Of a stretch of DNA of 64,000 nt, positions 12,533-25,500 are shown piece by piece. A program made the position numbers and the translations under genes. The notes beneath the pieces were generated by a model. That model was not told where the DNA came from. It was given only the letters and a program-made list of their open reading frames with translations, and searched no databases. Within the stretch, counting starts at the first letter, position 1; each line of letters starts with the position of its first letter. Source of the DNA: Paraphoma chrysanthemicola (lineage: Eukaryota; Ascomycota; Dothideomycetes; Pleosporales; Phaeosphaeriaceae); assembly GCA_020744225.1 (NCBI GenBank), contig JAGMWG010000001.1:434001-498000 (forward strand), written 5' to 3'.

Positions 12533-12869
12533 GCTTCAAGGTGGGCGGTGAGGGTGAAGGACCAAGGAAGTAGCAGGTGCAAATGCGATGCTGGCCGAAT
12601 CGAGACGGATCGAGATCTGCCATATGCATTGTGGGGGCTCAACACACATGCCTTACAAGCGCATCCCTGCCAAACGGCGCCACGCTCCGGGTGTAGATCG
12701 CGATGGCCTCAAACTGCACGTCGCGGTATACAAAGCCATGACGCCGCGGGTGCGCTGCTGGCGGAGAGAGACAGCCCGCTTGAGACGTGCGCTGTTTGCA
12801 GATGTGACGTAGCCGGCCGACAGCACTACTCATAGCCTCACAACGCCACAACTCGCAGGGCACATTTAC
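12533..12869. promoter_or_regulatory. divergent FMT1/CCZ1 promoter
   Basis: This 337 bp, GC-rich gap between two divergent housekeeping genes must hold both promoters. I saw no TATA box and no clear named element. Confidence 0.45.
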
Positions 12870-15471
12870 ATGTCGTCGACAGCAATACCAAAAGTTGTGC
12901 CCGCGCAGCTGTCCTTCCTCGCCGTGTACAACCCGTCACTCGGCACCAGCGATGAGACATTCCACCAGCAGATAGTCTTCTACTACTCCAAAGCCGCCAG
13001 AGCGCGCTCGAGGCTTGGCCATGACGACACGCGGGCCGCCGAGGAGCTGCGCGAGCAGGAGAACGAGAAGCTGCGGCAGGTCGGGCTCGCGCAGGGCATG
13101 GTGGGCTTCGCCAAGAGCTTCTCCAACGGCGAGGCGGTCGACTCAGTAGAGACACACAAGTCGCGCATCGTGCTACACGAGCTGGAGGAGGGATGGTGGA
13201 TCCTCGCGGTATGCGCATTCTGCTCCTACTACAGCAGCGAGGGAAGAGAGCACAGCTGACAGCTACAGTCCATCGACCTGACCCAGCTCCCCGCGGCCAC
13301 CTCGCGCAACGACTCCAGCACCAGCATCAGCGAGCCCGCCATCGAGTACTCGGCGCGCGAAGTCAGCCCACCGGCACTGCTCGTCCAGCAGCTCGTCCGC
13401 GCCCACAATGTCTTCGGCCTGCACCATGGCTCCACCCTGGACAACATGTTCGCCAAGCACAAGCGCGACAAGTTCTGCAACATCCTCGACAAGTACTGGG
13501 CGCGCTTTGCCAGCAGCTGGGACGTCCTTCTGCACGGCAGCCCTGCAGTAGACATGTATGGCGGCCTGAAGCTTGCTGCGGGGGGCGAGCTGGGCATGGG
13601 CGTGGGCGAGGAGGAGTGGGGCAGCAGCGAGCGCGATGTGCTCGAGGACTTTGCGCGCAGGACGGAGGGCCTGGTCGACGTCATGGTTTCGCGCTTTGGC
13701 GACGCCTCTCCACTGCAACAGGCCAAAGCGTCTGCGGACCCAAAGACACTCGACGTGTCTGAGCATGAGCCTTGGGTGGGGAGCGGCAAGAACGTCAATG
13801 CTGCCGACGGTGTGGTCTTCTCCGGACTTGGAGCTGTAAGCCGAAGCTCTCTGCGAGACCTCTCGCACTGGGTCGAGACCATCTACGGCTATGGTGACCA
13901 GGCGTATGGCATCCGCGACAACCCAACCTCGGACCGCCGAAAGCGAAGACGCCGGAACCCCAGGCCTGAAGCGCGACCAGCCCCACCAGAAGCTCCGAAG
14001 CGCCCGTCTAAAGACAAACCCCAGCCAGCTACGTCGAATCCAAACTCAGACATGCCCATTGGTATACCACCTCCAATCGTCAGAGCGGCAGAAAGCGCTC
14101 TTGACAAAGCTTCGGCTGCTGTGGATAGTGGATCCTCGCCGGCTGTTCAGGCTTCGAGTCAATCGTCTCAGCTGCTTCTGGCGTCTTTGGGTGACACCGA
14201 GACATGGATGAAGTACATGACGCTTGGCTACGGAACGGCTTGGGGCGGGAAAAAGTCTGAGGAAGTGGCTGAACCCGCTGCTGAACATCCTGCCCCAGCA
14301 CGATCGCCATCACCTGAAGCCATGCGCTATGTTGAACCTGCTCCAGATGTAGATCTTGCCGGAGAGAAGCTCAAGGCACAAATTCGCCAAGAGAACGACG
14401 GGTATTTCCTTATTGGTCTAAAGGGCGACATGCAGGATATCGAGGTGGACGACGACAACGACGAAGGCAACTGGAACAATCGGATACTTCTTCGGACTGT
14501 GCATGTTGAAATGCTTCGCCCGGACAATGCCTCTACAGCCTCGAGCGTGGAATCTGACGACACTCCTGCGTATGAGAAAGAGCTGAGCCTCCAATCAACA
14601 ACGACCAGTGGACTTTCACGTTTACGTCCTGTCGTATACGTGGTACGTACCTCAAAATGAAAACTGGAGACTATTGCTAACGTGTCGTCAGCATCGTCCC
14701 TTCATCTATACTTTCCTATTCCATCATCGAACTGGTATTCTTAGCATTGCTTCATTCTATCGCGACATCCATAACTTCTTTTCTCCTCTACATCGCTCGC
14801 TCGATAAGAGCACCTCCGCAGACAAGGTCGCCGCGCGGCTTTCTGCAGCAGCGAACCCGTACACTACTACATCGACAGGAGGTGGTTCTGGTCCCAATAC
14901 ACAGCCAATCTACGACCTGGTCTTTGACCCGCGAACGCTCACCATCCACTCCAGCTTACCAAACATTCCCGATCCTGGGACACTCTTCGCTGAGGGACTG
15001 GGAAGTAACACTGCCCTCACTTCTGGCTGGAGCAGAGTCGAAGCGCTCAATGTACATTCCCAGATTCTCGCCACCATATCAAGTACACGTCGGAACCTGT
15101 CTGAGATAGAGCGCACATGCAAAACAAGTCGCGGCTGGTGGGTGGTGTGGATGCGCTTACCGCCTTCACAGATGACCAAGGAAGAAGACGCTGAAGCAGC
15201 CGAATCAGCCAATTCCTCGGTGCAGTTCAACACGGACGAATTGAGAGAGGCATTCTTAATCAGACGAGCGCGAGACACACAGCCAGCAACATCGAAGGGT
15301 TCGGGCAGCAGATTTGCGAGCGGCATGTGGAGTACGATGGGCATGGGAAACACTGGCCATAGTCAGAGGATGGGTGGTGCTGCTGCAGGGTGGGGGCCGA
15401 AGGGGCTAGGAGAGGGGATTGGGATTGACGCAAGGAGGTATGTGGAGGAGTTGTTGAGCTTAAATAGGTGA
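12870..15471 (+). CDS. CCZ1: vacuolar fusion protein CCZ1 (Rab7 GEF subunit)
   Basis: Three exons (12870-13208, 13269-14642, 14692-15471) encode 830 aa. The start PAQLSFLAVYNPSLG...DETFHQQIVFYYSK is the first longin domain of the CCZ1/INTU family. The middle contains long Lys/Arg/Pro-rich and Ser/Ala-rich linkers (about 370-520). The second half has RPFIYTFLFHHRT and LHRSLDKSTSADKVAARL (second longin-like segment) and ends with an RRYVEELLSLNR helix. With Mon1, Ccz1 activates the Rab7/Ypt7 GTPase on late endosomes, vacuoles and autophagosomes. Exon 1 ends phase 0 after WWILA. The length is typical of filamentous fungi, longer than yeast because of the linkers. Confidence 0.93.
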
Positions 15472-16362
15472 GCATGGGATGGGGATATGCGACACCACTT
15501 GAGAATATTCGCGCTGCATTAATGTCAATGTGTGGGTGTAAAAAAGTGACAAGATGTGCCATGGTAGGTGTTAACCTGCAGTATGAGATCGTGGTCGTGC
15601 ATCAATGCAAGTCTTATGGCTCACATGGAGCCCTTGACCATCAACCCAATCGAATCAAGCACCAAGATCTCATGCTTCCAGATCGGCAACCAGCACATGC
15701 TAGCTTATCATCCATTCCGCATGAACTTGCGGTAAGCGCCCGTGATTGGCGCGCCTGGCTGTTTCAGAACATTTGATTCCGCCGATACGGTCGCGGTCAG
15801 GGGGTCTCCCCACATCCTCAACCACTCAAGCGAGGCCAACCGCCGTCTCAAGGAACGTCACTTTGAGCTGGGCGTGCATGCGCATTCGGAAGGTCGCCAG
15901 GGACTTTTCTTCAATTCTGTACTTCTTCTTTTGTATCTTCATTTCTCTACAGCTGAGTTCCGAGGGCTTCGCTTGCTATTCCACCGGTCGCTGATCATCG
16001 ATACGGAACGGCGCCGGACTTCACGCTCACTGTACATTTCTTGCTGGCGACGTTGCACATTCAGTACTTCCTTCGTTCCAGTTTTAATTCTTACAACAAG
16101 GCGCCGCATTCTCATCCGTTCTGTAATTGCCTATAATTCGAGCAGGTCGCCACGGTCGCCCAGTTTCACGTCGAACGAAGACATCCGCAACACCACGCCA
16201 GCCTTGTTTAGACGGAAGGAACTGACGTATCCTCTGCTTTTGAGGGTTCCCAAACGATTGCATAAGGACGAATAGAGAATAGCCAGACCTGAAGAACGCG
16301 TCAACTCCTGGCGTTCGAAGTCGGATCGCACACAATCTTGGGTCCGCCGCCAGCTCAATAGA
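15472..16362. other. intergenic, no gene seen
   Basis: This 891 bp gap separates CCZ1 from the aspartic protease. A 177-codon open frame on the plus strand (15742-16275) has no domain, signal or conserved pattern and is not called. Confidence 0.45.
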
Positions 16363-17916
16363 ATGCACGTCTTGCTTCCACCATGGCTAGCCTTGTCAGC
16401 AGCACTTCTACCCACAGCATCGGCATTCTATCCCTATCATTATGGCGATGATAGCACCACATCCAGGTCACGCCGCACGATCGCCCCTGCCTCAGACCAG
16501 GCTGCGCAATCGAACTCGATAACTCTTCCGCTCCGTCGTATACCAACACCCAAGCTACGAACACGGCAGAATGCATACGACATTGTCAACTCAGTTGACC
16601 CGAAGCAAGCGAACAGCGTGGCAATTGACCAAGATGGAGGAGATTTGAGCTACATGGTCGCGGTCACAATTGGAGACAGCAAAGAGGAGTACCATTTGCT
16701 GTTGGACTCTGCCGCAAGCAATACATGGGTCATGGGCCAGGACTGTGGCAGCGAGGCGTGCAAGACGCACAATACATTCGGCAAGGGCGATTCAAGCACC
16801 CTCAAGGTATAACCTCCGGGATACATCTAACGAACGACTGGCATACTAACGAACCAATAGACTCAAAATACGCCTTTCAGCGTAACGTACGGCACCGGCT
16901 CTGTCTCTGGTACCCTTGCATCTGATACTCTGCACATTGGGCCGCTTTCTCCTGCCCTCACATTCGGCCTTGCCACAACTGTCTCCCAGGAATTCAGTTC
17001 CTACCCGATGGATGGCATCCTTGGCATAGGACGTGGCGCAAAGGCGGAGGGCAGCATCAATGCCCCTCAGGTCATGGACGTACTGTCGAACAATCGTCTC
17101 ATAGGCGCGAAGCTATACGGGATACATCTAAGTCGCGGGTCCAGCAAGGTAAATGACGGAGAGCTCAACATTGGAGAAGTCAACAAGGACCGCTTCAGCG
17201 GAGATCTTAACTGGAGCGATGTAGTTGACAACGACACCGGGTTCTGGGAGATCAAGGTCGAGAATGCTGGCGTAGATGGCAAGACCCTCGGCATTGCCGG
17301 GCGGACCGCGATCATCGACACTGGTACATCATTCATACTCATGCCTGAACAAGATGCAGTCAAGATCCATCAGCAGGTTCAGGGGTACAAGCAAGACGGC
17401 GAAACATTCAGTGTGCCCTGTGACACAGCTTCTGTTGTTCAGTTCGTCTTCAACAAGCAGAGCTACAACATCTCGACTGCAGATTGGAGGGGCGACAAAC
17501 TCAGCTCTGGGCTCTGTCGAAGCAACATTATCGGCAGGCAGACGTTTAAAGACACGCAGTGGCTGGTCGGTGATGTCTTTCTCAAAAACGTGTATTCCGT
17601 GTTCGACTTCGATAAGAAAAGAGTAGGATTGGGAGTTAAGAGTGCGAATGGGGCCACTGGATCGTCGAGTACAGGTGCGTCGTCAACTGCATCCCCGGGG
17701 TCATCTTCCGGTACACCGAGGACTGATTCGACTTCAGCAACAGCTGCTTCAGCAAGAGCTTCGACAACGGCATCTGCAAATGCAAATGCAAATCCCACAC
17801 CAGCGGCTGAGAGCCAGCCGCAAGGGCAGAGCGGTTCACAGAATGGATCCGCTGGCCGGCATGCAGCTTCCTTGACCGCCCTTTTGGCGGCTTGTTTCAT
17901 TTCAATGTTGATATAG
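16363..17916 (+). CDS. secreted, probably GPI-anchored aspartic protease (pepsin family A1)
   Basis: Two exons (16363-16806, 16861-17916; 54-nt intron) encode 499 aa. A signal peptide (residues 1-21, ending TASA) and a prosegment with an RTRQ site near 67-70 come first. The peptidase unit has its first catalytic Asp at 115 in DSAAS instead of the usual DTGS, the flap VTYGTGSVSG (Tyr158), and the second catalytic motif DTGTS at about 301. A CxxxxC pair after the first active site and two later Cys (in SVPC and SSGLC) can form the usual disulphides. A Ser/Thr/Ala-rich stalk and a hydrophobic C-terminus (ASLTALLAACFISMLI) fit GPI anchoring, as in yapsins and CtsD-like enzymes. The likely role is processing or remodelling of surface and wall proteins. 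Confidence 0.9.
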
Positions 17917-18975
17917 GGTTTCCGTGCATGTACATGGATGGGCACAAGCATCGCTGCAACGGCGTTTATTTGGGGAACTGGTTGCATCAATTGGCATTTT
18001 GGATACTCGTCGAGATTTATCGACAGTCTCATACTACCATCATTAGCATTGGCATAGGAGCATAGCAGAGCAGTACTTCGCTCCGTAGCGCACACACAAA
18101 AAAGGTGCATTGCAACAACAAGAAGCAGGCAGAAATCTGTTGTGGCCACGTCAAACACCAATCATTTCCCGTATGTCGTATGCACCGGAACATTGTGCAA
18201 CAAAGCATCTGTACAACACAACCTAAACGCATCTGCAAACCTTCTTACTTCCTCCTCCCATGTCACTAGCGGTCTGACTCGCCTCCACTTACCGGTACCA
18301 AATGCACGAGAAGCGGGGCGGATGCTCGGGACCGCCGAGCCGGTGTCCTGGCACCGGCACGAGCTCGGGAGGAGCGTTTGAACGCAGGTCGATGCGAATA
18401 CGCCGATTGTGGGGACATAGTCATGGCCGCGTGTCATATCAAGATGGGCTATGCAACTCCGGAAAACGTGGTACTGGAACAGCTTTCTGACTCACTGACG
18501 TTCCCGCTGCTCAACAGCGTGCAAGAGACAAGTCACAGACGGCAAAGTGTGAGGCATGAGCATGAGCGATTGATATGGAGTGACTGTCGGGGACCCCAGA
18601 GCACGCGAGCAAAACAAGCACATTATTAGAAAGATCCTACCATTGCTGAACCCGATAGCTGCACAATCTCGACCACACGCTCTGAGAAAATAACCCCCAT
18701 CATGACTGCCCCCAAGATGATTGTATACGTGTCCAAGCACAAAAGATCCAGCGCAGTAAACGCCTCGTATGGCTGCCAGAGAAGAGGTTCAAGATAGCCA
18801 TGGAAGGTCACAATCTTCTCCCCTCTTTCTGGCCATTCACATGGCAGCCTCGTCCCCGAAAAGACAGACCACCCCTCTTAACACTCCGGTAGCCGTCACA
18901 GTGTTGTTCTTGTCCTTGGTCAACATCGCACGGTTGCGGCGGCTCCAGTATATTCGAACATGACCAGAGCTACTT
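17917..18975. other. intergenic between convergent genes
   Basis: This 1.06 kb gap holds the 3' regions of the aspartic protease (plus) and RHO1 (minus). No conserved frame is seen. The long minus frame entering from 17463 is antisense to the protease stalk. Confidence 0.45.
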
Positions 18976-19872
18976 CTACAAGATCAAGCACTTCTTCGAC
19001 TTCTTCTCTTTCCGGGTCAGCAGGGCTGCTCGTGTGGCGTGCTCAAACACCTCCCGGACACCTTCGTTTGTCTTTGCAGAGCACTCGAGGTACTTCTGAG
19101 CGCCAATCTTCTTGCGGACGTCCTCAGCCTAGGTGATGTTAGTGTGGGAAACGCCGATGTGTTGAGGAAGGTACTGACCTGCTCGGGGGTTACCGGCTTC
19201 TGGGAAGTCTTGTGCAGCTCCTCAATCGTCTTCTGGTCAAAGCGCAGATCCTTCTTGCAGCCAACCAGGATGATGGGCAAACCCTGGCAGAAGTGCAGCA
19301 CCTCGGAGATCCACTGTGTCAATGTTAGCGGATGCTGCACGCGGGTCGTGGGCACGTGTTCCATACCTTCTCTTGGACGTTATCGAGCGAATCGGGCGAG
19401 TCAATGGCGAAGCAAATCAGGATAACATGCGAGTCGGGGTATGAAAGCGGGCGGAGACGGTCGTAATCTTCCTGGCCGGCAGTATCCCAGAGGGCGAGCT
19501 CCACGTGCTTGCCATCAACCTCGACATCGGCGACATAGTTCTCGAAGACGGTAGGGACGTACACCTGTAGAGACACGTTTGTTAGTATGTGGAACCTAAG
19601 AGATGCGTGCGTGCGTGCTGCTGCTACTGCGCTGGCGGCGCGGGTCAACTAGGCTGACGCAGCTCAGGGATGGGAGCCAGAGGCGCGGCTGAACTCACCT
19701 CAGGGAAGGTGCCCTTTGAGAAGACACTGCACACAGAGTGTTAGCAAGCGAACAGCGCGGACAGGAGTTCGATGTCTGCGATGAGATGAGGGACTAGTAC
19801 GTACATGAGCAGACAAGTCTTTCCACAGGCGCCGTCGCCGACAATGACGAGCTTTCGACGAATCTCGGCCAT
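18976..19872 (-). CDS. RHO1: Rho-family GTPase Rho1
   Basis: Five exons (19872-19805, 19726-19699, 19564-19367, 19313-19179, 19128-18976; introns 78, 134, 53 and 50 nt) give exactly 193 aa, the usual Rho1 length. Exon 2 is only 28 nt. All G-box motifs are present: GDGACGKT (P-loop), YVPTVFENY (switch I), DTAGQEDYDRLRP (switch II), the GCKKDL base-recognition box and ECSAKT. A Lys-rich stretch and CLIL end the protein; a CAAX box ending in Leu predicts geranylgeranylation. Rho1 activates beta-1,3-glucan synthase and the Pkc1 cell-wall-integrity pathway and organises actin. It is transcribed divergently from UFD2 across a long promoter. Confidence 0.97.
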
Positions 19873-21665
19873 GGCTGCTGAGCGGTCGGAAGGATGTGTG
19901 TGCGTGGTGAGAGGAGCGAGTCGGGGAGCTGTTGCGAGAACAGAAAGGTTAGCGAAGACGGAGAGAGGTGTGGTTGAAGTAGCTCGTGGTTGCGAGGAGG
20001 AGAGACGGGACTAGGCGCTCAGTGCGCGGCTGGGCTCGTGCCTGAGAGGCTGAGCTGTCCGAACGTGGCACAGGGCACGGCGGTGGCGGTGCTCACGTAC
20101 CGGATAATGCAATCGGATCAGGAGCCTGCGACGTCGCAAGCAAAAGGGCAGAGAGTGCGTGTGCGAAGGGTGGGCGGGTGTGTTGGTGGAGAGGAAGTGC
20201 AAGTGCAAGTGGAAGTAGCGTTAGCCGCACGGCGAAGACACTGGACGCTGGACAGACAATACGGCTAGCGCTCCTCAAACAGACTGGGCACCACAACAGA
20301 TAGCGATAAAGCCATCCATGCGCCCACCGCTCGCGCCTCATGTGACTGACACGCCTCCGCGCCCGCTGTGTTCAGCGCGCTCGTCCCAGGACTGATGCCA
20401 GCAGCATGGGCGGCAGCGTTCGCCCGTTGGGACCGGCCATTCTCGCCGTCACTTTCGCTGGTGCAAGCCCAGGCCTGCGTTGCGTCTTCGTCATCCCCAT
20501 GGCAGTCACCGTTTCAGCACCAGTTTTGACGTGCCGTTCGCCCATGCTCAAAAGCCTGGCCCGTAGCAGTCACTCGCCTCACGCTTTGGCATGATTGTGT
20601 GCAACGCTGCTTGCTGGTGCAGGCAGGCACACGGCCGGCCGGCCTCCCTCCTCAGCTGGACATGGTTGTTGGACCGTCTAAGATGGACGGATGCCTGTTC
20701 ACGCGTCACCCTATCAGCGCGCATAGGCCTGCGACTATGACATAAAGTCATAAAGTGCCCGCTGCGGCAGCCCATATTTCAGTATGCCTCGTTGTGCATC
20801 CAGAGTCGCACGCCTCCCCGCAATCAACACGTCCGCCTCGGCTCGCAGCCGTCACAGACCCTTGGCGTGGTGCTTGTCGTCGCAGAGCCTTTGGCTCGGG
20901 GATCGCGAGCAGCATGGTCTTGAAGTGCTAACTGGCTGGATGAGTGTGTTTCGGACAGCATTGGATGTTGGCTGGCGGTGTATACTGCATGTCCAGTGGA
21001 ACCTTCAGTAGCAGCAGCACGGTGAGCGAAAAGAAGCTAAAGCAAATCACAGACTGTGGCCTCTCATAGCAAGATGAGCCTTGGAAAGTTCCGTCGCCTC
21101 TGTCTTAATCATCCTAATGCCATGTCTACGTTTCCATCTCGAGATGTTCCAATGTTCCCCATGCGAATGCGCGATACATGTTGCTGAGATTATCTCCGGG
21201 CTCACAGCCATAAATCCGTAAAGCATCTAGACAGGCAACCTCGCGTCGATTGCGCCGGCGGAATAACGTGTACATTGCAGTGACATCGAATCGTGTACAT
21301 TCAGGTGAAAGGTAAATACCTTTGCAAAAGTGCAAACCATCTGCACGCTTAGAAGTCGCCCAGTCACATCGACCCGGTGACTCGATCACAAATCCGCGCC
21401 GTCTGGTGCTTCCTTTGCCTTCTGCGCGCTTCGAAAGCTGTGGTGGCACGCGTGAAGGTGAACAGGCGCGCTGCCGGCGCCGAGTGGGGTTGGTTCCCGC
21501 CAGCTCGAGCTATCTGCTACACCCATTAGGCAGTGACCTCACGTCCCGCGATTCGAAATCACCTACCGCGAACGTTGCGCGCTCTGCCGCTCATTATTGC
21601 GCCCTCTGACTTCATAACTACTGTCCTTCTCCCCCACGCCTCTCTTTCAACTCTCCACACAAACC
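19873..21665. other. long divergent RHO1/UFD2 upstream region
   Basis: This 1.8 kb gap has no recognisable coding exon. It carries a CGGCCGGCCGGCC GC-palindromic run around 20632-20644 and a perfect tandem duplication of CATAAAGT at 20741-20756. The length suggests a long leader or complex regulation for RHO1; no uORF was assigned. Confidence 0.45.
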
Positions 21666-24600
21666 ATGGCCGACGAACAGGAGCAACCGCCGCCGCCGCC
21701 GCCGCAAGACATGGACCCCGAGAAGGTACACGAGCTTCTACACCGTCCGCCAAAACGAGTTGCTGACGAAGATGTCGCCCAGATCCGTGCAAAGCGCCTT
21801 GCAAAGCTCGGTGGACCAACAAACCCAAGTAGCGGAGGCTCAAGACCAGCGTCAACAGCCCCGTCAGCTCCCACATCCGGCTCCTCGACGCCGAAGCCCG
21901 CAGAGGCGCAACCACAGACTCCAGCAGCCCAGCCTGAGGCAACACAAGCCGCAAATCCATTCGCACAGCTCGGTATCAAGCCAGACGATGCGCCAAAATC
22001 CCGCATAAACATCAAGTCGAAGCCCGCGCAGCCTGCGAGCGGTGGCGCATCACCGCAGCCTTCGTCCAAGACACTCGACAACAGCATAGAAGCATGGCAG
22101 GATCGCACCCTCGGCGGCGTGTTTCGCATCACCCTGGATCCGAATCGCACGCACGACACACATGGACACAAGCTCTATTTTGCTGCTAATGCGAGAAGCG
22201 ACCTAGAGGATGAGGGCAGCCCGCTTCGATTCACCACGGATATGCTGGATTCGGCCATCTTGGAGTCAGCCTCGAGCCACACTCAAGGCTCTGCCTTGGA
22301 GTATCTGCTCGGCTGCTGGAAACGCGTGTCGAAGCTGTTCAAGAGCCATGCGAACAAGAACGATCCGAAGCACGACATTGCAAAGGAAGCCCGGCGGCTG
22401 TGTTTCAGCTATAGCATCTTTGCTGCCACGATGCCAGACATGTTCGGCGAAGACGCGCCTCCAACGAATGCGCTCGCAGATCATCTCCTGCTCGGCCCAG
22501 ACGACGAACGCGGCATCTGCTACGATTTCCTCACTGAAGCCAGCCATCGCTTGAGCGAGGACGACACTGTCAAGGAAGCTTTAGTTGGGGCTATGGAGGA
22601 TCTGAGTCGCAGACTGGCAAAGATCTCCATGAATGGGGACTACAGACCTTACATGCTCATGCTGCGTGTCTTCATCCGCTTCCCGCCGCTGGTCGCTGCC
22701 TTGGCTCAGTCCGATACGTTTTTGCCAGCCAACATCGAAGCGCAGCAGATTGAAACGCGGACGTTACTGGGGCCATTCTTCCGACTCTCTCCCATGCAGG
22801 GCGACGTTGCACTGAACTACTTTGCTGGTTCTGCTTCCCAGGACAAAGGTCTCATCACAAATGCGCAGAAAGCATTGCGTATGACTCTCCAGACCCATCA
22901 AGATGAACTGCTCGACATTACAAACGCGTTCATCAAGAACAAGGAATCGCGAGAGATTATGCTCAACTGGTTTGCATTGACGGTGAACAAGAACCACAAG
23001 CGGCGGGCTCTGCAAGTGGACCACAAAGTAGTCTCGACCGACGCATTCATGGTCAACGTCACTGTGATTCTAGACCGCTTGTGTGAGCCCTTCATGGACG
23101 CATCCTTCTCCAAGATTGATCGGATTGAGGCTGACTACTTGCGGCGCTCGCCACGCGTTGACATCAAGGATGAAACCAAGATCAACGCCGACGAGCATGC
23201 CTCAGAAGAGTTTTACAGCACCACAGCTGGCGGAACAAACAACTTCATTAGCGAAGTCTTCTTCCTCACCGTGGCCGCTCATCACTACGGCACCGAAGCT
23301 GCCAACTCGAAGCTTTCAAACCTACAGAAGGATGTGAAGTGGCTGCAGAAGGAGCTGGCGAAGATGGAGACAGAGCGACACAAGTACGCCACGAATCCAA
23401 TGCAGCTTGCAATCTTCGACAGCCACGTAAAGAAAGTCAAAGACCAGATCGAGCGCGGCCAGTGCACCATACTAGCTATACAAGGTGTTCTGCTCGATGA
23501 AACAACACAAGCCCGCTCCATGCAGTTCATGCGGTACGTCATTGTCTGGCTACTGCGGCTTGTGTCTCCCGGCACGGATTTTCCAAAGCAAGAACTACAA
23601 CTACCGCTCTCGTCTCAACAGTCAGCAGCTTTCAAGTGCCTCCCAGAGTACTTCGTGGAAGATATCGTGGGCAATTTCAAATTCATTACTCGATGGATGC
23701 CACACATTGTCACGTCAACGCAGTGCGAGGAGCTGGTGAAAATATGCATCACCTTCCTACGGAGCTCAGAGTACATCAAGAACCCGTATCTCAAGTCTGG
23801 TCTTGTCACCATACTGTTCCACGGCGTATGGGGAATACCAGGTCGTCCAAAGGGCGTGCTAGGTGATACACTCTTCGCCCACAACTTTGCAACGAAGCAC
23901 CTGCTCCATGCTCTCATGAAGTTTTATATTGAGTGTGAGAGCACTGGCGCCCATACTCAATTCTACGACAAGTTCAACATACGTTACGAGATCTTCCAGG
24001 TGATAAAGTGCATATGGCCCAATACTATTTACCGGGAAAACCTGGCTACAGAGGCACGGTATGTGAACCCACTCATTACTACGACATTCTGTATTTGCTG
24101 ACTGCCGCAGTGTCAACCTCGACTTCTTCGTTCAGTTTGTCAACCTGCTATTGAATGATGTTACTTTCGTGCTAGATGAGTCATTCACGGCTTTTATCCA
24201 AATTCACGAGGTTTCTAAGTTGCTGGAAGACGCGCCATCCGACATGGATCAAACAACACGGCAGGAACAAGAGGAGAAGCTCTCTGCAGCTCAGGGCAAG
24301 GCCAAGAGCTACATGCAGCTGACCAACGAGACTGTGGCTATGCTAAAGCTCTTCACGGAGGCACTTGCCGACTCTTTCACGAAGAAAGAAGTTGTTGTGC
24401 GCTTAGCACACATGCTTGACTACAATCTGGAGGCGTTGGTCGGTCCAAAGAAAGCTAATCTCAAGGTTAAGAACCCAGAGGAGTATGGCTGGAATCCACG
24501 CCAGATGCTGGCTGAGGTTACCGACGTGTACCTCAACCTCCAAGGCAAGCAGTCATTCATCGATGCTGTGGCTACGGATGGGCGATCTTATCGCCCTGAG

Positions 24601-25020
24601 TACTGGTCTGAAGCGCATAAGATTTTGGCAAAGTGGGCACTCAAGAGTCCTGAGCAGCTCCGTGAATGGGAGCAGATGGCGACCCACATCCACACTGCAA
24701 AGGAGCAAGCTGATCTGGAGGAAGCCGATCTCGGAGACATTCCCGAAGCTTACGAGGATCCACTCATGGCCACATTGATGGAGGATCCGGTGACATTGCC
24801 CATCAGCAAGCAGATTGTTGATCGGAGCACGATTCAGAGCCACTTGCTGAGTGACCCACATGACCCCTTCAATCGCACGCCTCTCAAGATCGAGGATGTC
24901 ATTCCGAACGACGCGCTAAGGGAGGAGATCCAGAACTGGAAGGCCAACTTGCTTGCGCAGAAGATGGCAGAGCGAAATGCCGCTGCTGCTTCTAGCGGAG
25001 ACCCCATGGATACCTCTTAG
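21666..25020 (+). CDS. UFD2: ubiquitin conjugation factor E4 (UFD2), U-box ligase
   Basis: Two exons (21666-24058, 24111-25020; 52-nt intron, phase 2) encode 1100 aa, typical of fungal Ufd2. A Pro-run start (QPPPPPPQDMDPEKV) and a Pro/Ala-rich N-terminal linker precede the Ufd2 core (about 180-1000), with IRFPPLVAALAQSDTFLP, LGPFFRLSP and FLRSSEYIKNPYL blocks. A C-terminal U-box (about 1010-1085) reads EDPLMATLMEDPVTLPISKQ, then RSTIQSHL and DPFNRTPL. Ufd2 extends ubiquitin chains on substrates of the ubiquitin-fusion-degradation pathway together with Cdc48, delivering them to the proteasome. All core motifs appear intact. Confidence 0.96.
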
Positions 25021-25500
25021 ATTCTGCTTAGATTATATCATGCATTCGAGGCGTTATGGCATTACTTGGCGAACTGCGCTATGGTATCTGATACAAGTCA
25101 CTTCCGGAGATTTGGACTCCGTAGGTTGTAAGGCATTGTCACGCGCGCGTCCGTCAAGTCGCCAACCGGACAAATTTCATGCTCTACGAGCTTTATACAT
25201 GACTACCTTGATTCTTCTAAACATTATCGCTGCATCCTTTGAGGTCCTTTAAGAATTTGTCAGGATGTTAGGAGAAGTCCTGTGCCTTTTACCCCTCCTT
25301 TTCCCTCTTGCTCAAGGTAAACGCAGTCGTAACAGGACGCGGCTTAGTTCTCTTGCACATGACAGATGTTGTAGTGGTTGAAACGCAATTCTTGGTTTCG
25401 ATGAATTGCCCGGCGCCAGAGATTGTCTTCATTCCTGTAAACATTATGATCGTACACTTTTGGGATCACCAAAATAATTATAGCGATGTCTGGACAATTC
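25021..25500. other. intergenic between convergent genes
   Basis: This 480 bp gap holds the 3' regions of UFD2 and of the AIM19-like gene. No gene is seen. Confidence 0.45.

Noticed and set aside
13229..13882. 217- and 201-codon minus frames
   Set aside because: Antisense shadows of CCZ1 in a GC-rich stretch.
15742..16275. 177-codon plus frame between CCZ1 and the protease
   Set aside because: Arg/Ser-rich, no domain, no splice or leader context.
17463..18161. 232-codon minus frame
   Set aside because: Mostly antisense to the aspartic protease stalk; Ala/Val-rich repeats reflect the antisense of the Ser/Ala codons.
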